A stretch of DNA of 23,929 nucleotides, from contig DASRON010000031.1 of NCBI GenBank assembly GCA_035646815.1, positions 1 through 23,929 on the forward strand. Reading direction: 5' to 3'. Shown here one piece after another: positions 19,946 to 23,929 of this stretch; within the stretch, counting starts at the first letter, position 1, and each line of letters opens with the position of its first letter. A program made the translations under genes and the position numbers. The stretch comes from GCA-002784865 sp035646815 (GTDB taxonomy: Bacteria; Patescibacteriota; Microgenomatia; Levybacterales; UBA12049). The notes beneath the pieces are model-generated. The model was not told where the DNA came from and ran no database searches. It was given only the letters and a program-made list of their open reading frames with translations.

Positions 19946-21412
19946 GTGCAAACCTTTTTATTTTTTCTTCCGTTATTGATATTAATCTCTGGATTTTTTC
20001 TACCAAAAACACATATTAAGATAACAGCTTTCTTAAGTTTAATTAGTGCAATTTTCTTAAGTGTTTTCTATTGGAATAGCTCAGAAATTATTTTACCAAG
20101 TATTTTTAAAGGAGCATTTGTTTCATTTGATATAGTACTTATTATTTTTGGAGCATTGACGTTTTTATATGTGATGCAACATTTAGGAGTAATTTCTTCA
20201 CTTGAACATCACTTACATGATTTATCTTCAGATATCCGAATTCAAACAATTTTACTTGTTTGGTTTTTTGGAGGTTTTCTTGAATCAACTGCTGGTTTTG
20301 GAATACCTGCTCTTATTGTAGCGCATGTTTTAGTTAAAATTGGAATACCTTCAATTGCAGCAGTAGTAATTGCCTTAGCAGGGAATAGTATTCCTGTTAC
20401 GTTTGGAGCAATTGGAACTCCTATTAAAATAGGTTTTTTTAATTTTAATCAGTATGCCATAGCAGATAGTACTGTATTAATAGGACTGTTTGTGGGTATT
20501 TTTGTTCCGGTAATTATACTAGCACTGCTAACACATTTTTTAAAAAAACCTTACAGTTTTTTAATAGAAGCACTTCCTTTTGCTCTTCTTTCAGGAGTTT
20601 GTTTTACAATCCCTTATTATTTTGGATTACGATTAGGGCTTGAGTTTCCATCTCTAGTAGGTTCTTTAGTTGGAATGTTTTTGATTTTTATGTTTTTAAA
20701 GTTAAATATTTTAAATGTTAAAAATATTCATAAAGCTAAAGAATTAGGTGAACTTAAGAAAAAACTGAGCGCAAGAGATGTTTTCGCTCCATACATCTTA
20801 CTTATAGGAATACTACTTTTTGAAAGACTTTTTCCGATTATTTATGTTATCAATATCTCTGATACATCAACTCATAGCTTAAAACTTTTTAATCCAGGAA
20901 TAATCTTCTTATTGGTATCCTTTATTTTCTTGCTTAGACACAAAGCAAGTCCTAAAGCATTCATATTTAATATAAAAGAAGCATTAAGAAAAATTCCTTA
21001 TCCAGGAATTATAATTTTTTTAATTGCTACAACAATGGAAATTTTAATTAACGGATCTAAGACTGATTCTGTCTTTAAGAGTTTAGAAACTGATTTCTTG
21101 CCAATTATGGCTCCTTTTGTGGGAGCACTTGGGGCTTTTATTGCAGGAAGTGCAACTCTATCTAATTTAATCTTTGGGAGTATTCAGGCACATGCTGCTA
21201 ATCAGGCAGGCTTTACGGTTTCCGTAATCTTATCACTTCAACTTTTAGGTGCAACAGCAGGAAATATGATTTCTATACCAAATATTATTGCTGCAGAATC
21301 TGCTGTGGGAATAAAAGGGGAAGAGAAAGAAATTATAAAAAAGCTTATTCCATGGACAATAATTTATATTTTAATAATAATACTTGTCTATCAAGCATTG
21401 CAGTATTTTTAG
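19946..21412 (+). CDS. L-lactate permease (LctP) family transporter
   Basis: 488 residues, about 12-14 membrane helices. The family signature is clear: FFGGFLESTAGFGIPALIVA followed by ALAGNSIPVTFGAIGTPIKI, the LctP pattern FFGxFLExxAGFGxP...NxxPVxFGAIGTP. The second half has MAPFVGALGAFIAGSATLSN and SLQLLGATAGNMISIPNIIA, also as in LctP. These carriers move lactate or glycolate with protons. Lactate as a fermentation product would fit a Patescibacteria lifestyle, so export is plausible (inference). The GTG start is supported by the -10 box. It is slightly shorter than the E. coli protein. Confidence 0.92.
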   Translation: MQTFLFFLPLLILISGFFLPKTHIKITAFLSLISAIFLSVFYWNSSEIILPSIFKGAFVSFDIVLIIFGALTFLYVMQHLGVISSLEHHLHDLSSDIRIQTILLVWFFGGFLESTAGFGIPALIVAHVLVKIGIPSIAAVVIALAGNSIPVTFGAIGTPIKIGFFNFNQYAIADSTVLIGLFVGIFVPVIILALLTHFLKKPYSFLIEALPFALLSGVCFTIPYYFGLRLGLEFPSLVGSLVGMFLIFMFLKLNILNVKNIHKAKELGELKKKLSARDVFAPYILLIGILLFERLFPIIYVINISDTSTHSLKLFNPGIIFLLVSFIFLLRHKASPKAFIFNIKEALRKIPYPGIIIFLIATTMEILINGSKTDSVFKSLETDFLPIMAPFVGALGAFIAGSATLSNLIFGSIQAHAANQAGFTVSVILSLQLLGATAGNMISIPNIIAAESAVGIKGEEKEIIKKLIPWTIIYILIIILVYQALQYF

Positions 21413-21416
21413 ATTT

Positions 21417-21497
21417 TTATCCAAGAGTTCCTCTTCTGCGCCCTTTTTTTCTTTTTGCAATTGTTTTCCCTGGATTTTTTCTTCTAGATTTTGCCAT
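21417..21497 (-). CDS. 26-residue Arg/Lys-rich micro-ORF (possible ribosome-associated peptide)
   Basis: Reads MAKSRRKNPGKTIAKRKKGR, then RRGTLG and TAA. Twelve of 26 residues are Lys or Arg, and Gly/Pro are present, a composition like the tiny ribosomal proteins (for example bTHX), though no alignment is claimed. TG-A-TAGAAT (hexamer 21515-21520) lies 17 nt upstream, the same spacing as at rpoD and trkA. It fills the gap after the lactate permease, convergent with it. The opposite-strand frames here are low-complexity shadows. Confidence 0.5.
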   Translation of the reverse strand: MAKSRRKNPGKTIAKRKKGRRRGTLG

Positions 21498-21563
21498 ATT
21501 TGTTTACTTAAGCTATTCTATCAAAAAAAAGAAGCAAGTAAAACCAGCAAATTAGAAAAAATT

Positions 21564-21572
21564 TGTTATAAT
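21564..21572 (+). promoter_or_regulatory. Extended -10 promoter of pyrD
   Basis: TG-T-TATAAT (hexamer 21567-21572), a 13-nt gap to the ATG at 21586, leader about 7 nt, no Shine-Dalgarno. Confidence 0.6.
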
Positions 21573-21585
21573 AGGCTATTGTTAT

Positions 21586-22680
21586 ATGAATTTGTACTCA
21601 AACATTGTTCGTCCAATACTATTTAAAATAAATCCTGATCATTTACACGAGGCAGTTGTTTCCTTAGGGAGCTTATTTGGCAAATCTCCTCTCTTAAGAG
21701 GTCTTCTAAAACTTTTTTATAACTACGAAAATCCAATGCTTAAAACAGAAGTTTTTGGAATTAAGTTTAAAAATCCAATTGGAATTGCAGGAGGTTTTGA
21801 CAAGAATGCAAAATTAATTCAAATATTACCATCAATTGGCTTTGGCTTTGTTGAAGTAGGATCTGTTACTGCAAGGCCTTATAAGGGAAATCCAAGACCA
21901 TGGAACGTAAGACTTAGAGATGATTATTCACTAATAGTTAACTATGGATTAAAAAATCAGGGCGTCGATAAGGTAAGAAAAAGAATAAAAAACCAAAATC
22001 GTACAACGCCCTTAATAATAAATATTGCTAAGACAAATGATGTAAGAATAAAAGGAATGGCATCAGTTGAAGATTATAATAAAGCCTTTGTAAAGCTTCA
22101 GCCGCTTGCTGATATTGTTAATCTAAATATTAGCTGTCCTAACGCAGGAGATGGGCAACTTTTCTGTGAGAGCCCAAAGCTTTTAAATAGTCTTTTAAAA
22201 AGAGTTTCTCAAAACAAAGCTAGAAAGCCTGTTGTTTTAAAACTAAAGCCAGATTTATCAAACGAATTACTTAACGAAATAATAGACATAGCAGTGATGT
22301 ACCCAATGGTAAAAGGGTTTATTATCTCAAACCTTACTAGAAATAGAAGTTTACTTAAAAAAACGAAACAAAGAGATATTTCTCAATACAGTGGAGGAAT
22401 TTCGGGAAAACCCATGAAGGAGCTTTCTAATAAGATGATTAAATTTGTTTATAAGAAAACAAAAGGAAAATATCCAATAATAGGATTAGGAGGAGTTTTT
22501 ACTGCAGAAGATGCATATGAAAAAATTTGTCTGGGAGCTTCATTAGTTGAGCTTGCAACAGGGCTTATTTACGGAGGACCAGGTGCAATAAAAAAAATAA
22601 ACAAAGGACTTGTTAAACTTTTAGAAAAAGATAATTTTTTAAATATTTCAGAAGCAATAGGCAGTAAGAATAAAGCATAA
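21586..22680 (+). CDS. pyrD: Dihydroorotate dehydrogenase, class 2-like
   Basis: Oxidises dihydroorotate to orotate in pyrimidine synthesis using FMN. 364 residues. The N-terminal helical membrane-association segment (IVRPILFKINPDHLHEAVV), NPIGIAGGFDKNA (63-75) and GNPRPWNVRL (101-110) mark class 2, the quinone-linked type. Other motifs are VLKLKPDLS (217-225), SGGISGKP (269-276) and IIGLGGVFTAEDAYEKI, then the phosphate-binding ATGLIYGGPG. Oddity: the active-site loop reads NISCPN with Cys184, whereas class 2 enzymes use Ser (NISSPN or NVSSPN) and class 1 enzymes use Cys. Confidence 0.93.
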   Translation: MNLYSNIVRPILFKINPDHLHEAVVSLGSLFGKSPLLRGLLKLFYNYENPMLKTEVFGIKFKNPIGIAGGFDKNAKLIQILPSIGFGFVEVGSVTARPYKGNPRPWNVRLRDDYSLIVNYGLKNQGVDKVRKRIKNQNRTTPLIINIAKTNDVRIKGMASVEDYNKAFVKLQPLADIVNLNISCPNAGDGQLFCESPKLLNSLLKRVSQNKARKPVVLKLKPDLSNELLNEIIDIAVMYPMVKGFIISNLTRNRSLLKKTKQRDISQYSGGISGKPMKELSNKMIKFVYKKTKGKYPIIGLGGVFTAEDAYEKICLGASLVELATGLIYGGPGAIKKINKGLVKLLEKDNFLNISEAIGSKNKA

Positions 22681-22698
22681 AGATTTAAGATTTGTTAA

Positions 22699-22704
22699 TA
22701 TAAT
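22699..22704 (+). promoter_or_regulatory. -10 box of the holin-4_2/YvlD-like gene
   Basis: TATAAT with a 6-nt gap (CCATAT) to the ATG at 22711: leaderless layout, no TG extension. Confidence 0.6.
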
Positions 22705-22710
22705 CCATAT

Positions 22711-23052
22711 ATGAATATTTTAGTAAGCTTAACAGTAAGTTCCTTAGCAATTCTTATTACTTCATATCTTCTTCCAGGAATCCATATTGGAGATTTTTTA
22801 ACAGCAGTTATCCTAGCGGTAATTTTAGGAATAATTAATACAGTATTAAAGCCAATTCTTGTTATTTTTACCTTACCGATTAATATTTTATCCTTAGGGC
22901 TTTTTACATTAGTAATAAATGCTTTTCTTATACTACTTGCTGCAAAGATTGTGTCAGGATTCTACGTGGACGGTTTTTGGTGGGCGCTTCTGTTTAGTAT
23001 TGTTTTGTCAATAATTAACTCTTTTTTAAATAGCCTTGCCAAGAAGAATTAG
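22711..23052 (+). CDS. Phage_holin_4_2 / YvlD family membrane protein
   Basis: 113 residues with four membrane helices. Typical elements: SYLLPGIHIGDFLTAVILAV, then the family signature LGIINTVLKPILVIFTLPIN, ILSLGLFTLVINAFLILLAA, and late GFYVDGFWWALLFSIVLSII. Despite the domain name it is a chromosomal envelope protein of unknown function and not evidence for a prophage. It follows pyrD by 30 nt but has its own -10 box. Confidence 0.9.
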   Translation: MNILVSLTVSSLAILITSYLLPGIHIGDFLTAVILAVILGIINTVLKPILVIFTLPINILSLGLFTLVINAFLILLAAKIVSGFYVDGFWWALLFSIVLSIINSFLNSLAKKN

Positions 23053-23065
23053 TATCTAATTCATC

Positions 23066-23090
23066 TAGCTAGGTTGGGTAGCTATTTACT
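23066..23090. terminator. Possible terminator between convergent genes
   Basis: TAGCTA, loop GGTTGGG, TAGCTA, then TTTACTT on the + strand. Its 3' arm overlaps the stop of the minus-strand gene. The stem is short, so this is only moderately supported. Confidence 0.4.
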
Positions 23091-23273
23091 TCCAGTTAGC
23101 GGAGGTAAATATCCAAGAACAAAAACCATTAATAAAACAAGACCCCAACGTAGAGGATGAACTCCTACAACAGGATAGGTAATTAAAATTCCGATGCTTA
23201 CCCCTCCGGATAAATGAACAAGAGCGTTGTATACTGGATGTTTTTTAAAATAAGCAAAAGCTGTATTTAACAT
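23082..23273 (-). CDS. Small two-helix membrane protein with strong ribosome binding site
   Basis: 63 residues: an amphipathic start (MLNTAFAYFKKHPVYNALVH), then two hydrophobic segments (GVSIGILITYPVVG and WGLVLLMVFVLGYL) joined by VHPLRW. It resembles small unnamed membrane proteins recurring in Patescibacteria (recollection). No known domain. It carries a 10-base Shine-Dalgarno (AAGGAGGTGA) and a longer leader, unlike the leaderless genes around it, which suggests high expression or translational control. No clear -10 box was found. Confidence 0.65.
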   Translation of the reverse strand: MLNTAFAYFKKHPVYNALVHLSGGVSIGILITYPVVGVHPLRWGLVLLMVFVLGYLPPLTGSK

Positions 23274-23276
23274 TTT

Positions 23277-23286
23277 TCACCTCCTT
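23277..23286 (-). promoter_or_regulatory. Strong Shine-Dalgarno (AAGGAGGTGA)
   Basis: Ten contiguous bases complementary to the 16S tail, ending 3 nt before the ATG at 23273 and confirming that start. Confidence 0.85.
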
Positions 23287-23318
23287 TTCTGTCTTATTTA
23301 AGTGTGTACTTTTTTTTT

Positions 23319-23339
23319 ATTAAAATCAAGTATTTTAAT
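23319..23339. promoter_or_regulatory. AT-rich palindrome between divergent genes
   Basis: ATTAAAAT, spacer CAAGT, ATTTTAAT: a perfect 8-bp dyad between the divergent 63-residue gene and the methyltransferase gene, next to a T9 run. It could be an operator for a dimeric regulator; on composition alone it could also be chance. Confidence 0.3.
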
Positions 23340-23376
23340 TATGCTTAAAAGTAAGACAAGATAATCTAAAAAAAGC

Positions 23377-23382
23377 TATAAT
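23377..23382 (+). promoter_or_regulatory. -10 box of the methyltransferase gene
   Basis: TATAAT with a 6-nt gap (TTATTA) to the ATG at 23389: leaderless layout. Confidence 0.65.
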
Positions 23383-23388
23383 TTATTA

Positions 23389-23913
23389 ATGGTATTTATT
23401 CTTTTTAATATTTTTCTTGGAATTATTTTTTTGTTTTTACTTTTTGCATATTCAATGTTTTGGCCGCCAGACAGTCCCTGGGCTCCTTGGTGGAGAACCG
23501 ATAAAAAAACAGCAGACGCAATTTGTAAATTAGGGAAAATAACAAAAAATGATACTGTTTATGATTTAGGTTGCGGAGATGGTGAATTGATTACTATAGC
23601 AGCAAAAAAATATGGAGCCAAAGTAATTGGAATTGAAATTGATCCTGCAAGGTATTTTTATGCAAGGTTAAAAATATATGTTAACAAAATTAAAAGCGGT
23701 GTAAAGATTAAAAGAAAAAACTTTTTTAAAGAAAATTTATCAGAAGCATCGGTAATTGTTGTATATTTAGTTCCTAAAACACTTGAAAAACTTAGAAAAA
23801 AGTTTTTAAAGGAATTAAAGCCTGGTACTAGAATTATTAGCTATAAATACGAGATGGATTTTAAGAAAATTAAAGAAGATAAAAAAAATAAACTATTTCT
23901 TTATAGAATTTAA
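23389..23913 (+). CDS. Membrane-anchored class I SAM methyltransferase (FAM173/ATPSCKMT-like)
   Basis: 174 residues: an N-terminal membrane helix (about 2-21), then PDSPWAPWWRTDKKTADAIC and a Rossmann SAM-binding domain with motif I VYDLGCGDGELI and the acidic strand-2 end VIGIEIDPARYFYA. The late segment SVIVVYLVPKTLEKLRKKF and ELKPGTRIISY fits the FAM173/ATPSCKMT group, whose eukaryotic members methylate lysines of membrane-bound ATP synthase subunits. A protein-lysine target is therefore possible here but unproven. The gene is complete, ending 16 nt before the window edge. Confidence 0.85.
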   Translation: MVFILFNIFLGIIFLFLLFAYSMFWPPDSPWAPWWRTDKKTADAICKLGKITKNDTVYDLGCGDGELITIAAKKYGAKVIGIEIDPARYFYARLKIYVNKIKSGVKIKRKNFFKENLSEASVIVVYLVPKTLEKLRKKFLKELKPGTRIISYKYEMDFKKIKEDKKNKLFLYRI

Positions 23914-23929
23914 AATTATACAGTTAATA

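Noticed and set aside
21352..21626. Two overlapping + strand ORFs (67 and 80 residues) between lctP and pyrD
   Set aside because: Ser/Phe-rich composition typical of the antisense of a basic micro-ORF; one begins inside lctP and neither has a promoter at its start.
22711..23052. Holin-family protein as a sign of a prophage
   Set aside because: This family is a common chromosomal membrane protein; no integrase, capsid or lysis genes are nearby.

Overview
AT-rich window with the hallmarks of a Candidatus Patescibacteria (CPR) genome, most likely the Microgenomates side. The reasons are very compact genes, many small membrane proteins, extracytoplasmic proteins with Thr-Pro (PTxTP) linkers and Cys clusters, and very short or absent 5' leaders. 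The lineage is inferred; there is no rRNA here. TGG encodes Trp and TGA acts as a stop (for example the ends of trkA and of the SurA-like gene), so the code looks standard.

Layout. (1) 1-5139 is housekeeping: the 3' end of a probable dnaG, rpoD, a conserved unknown, truB and typA on the + strand, then convergent hpt. (2) 5140-13260 is accessory: an EamA/DMT transporter; a three-gene surface operon on the - strand (LPPTG-type Fn3-like protein, SurA-like membrane chaperone, Cys-rich secreted protein); a small TrpR-like regulator locus with micro-ORFs and an attenuator-like hairpin; a membrane-anchored two-domain protein; a frameshifted DUF2061 gene; and three small genes. Three copies of a diverged 31-bp repeat lie between genes in this part. 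(3) 13265-15557 holds a trkA-trkH potassium uptake pair and tRNA-Asn(GTT). (4) 15558-17340 holds a 38-residue membrane peptide, a histidine phosphatase, and two broken genes joined tail to tail. (5) 17399-23913 is dominated by membrane proteins: a small multidrug exporter family protein, a frameshifted three-helix protein, a VTT-like protein, a beta-lactamase-fold hydrolase, a lactate permease family protein, PyrD, a holin-4_2/YvlD family protein and an anchored methyltransferase, plus an unannotated 26-residue Arg/Lys-rich micro-ORF.

The strongest window-wide signal is promoter design. Ten reading frames have a -10 hexamer, usually of the extended TGn type, exactly 6 nt before the start codon, which predicts leaderless mRNAs. 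Two small genes instead carry near-perfect anti-Shine-Dalgarno complements. typA has a terminator-like hairpin plus T8 squeezed between its -10 box and its ATG. Several genes show homopolymer-associated frame breaks; these may be programmed frameshifts, decay or assembly errors.
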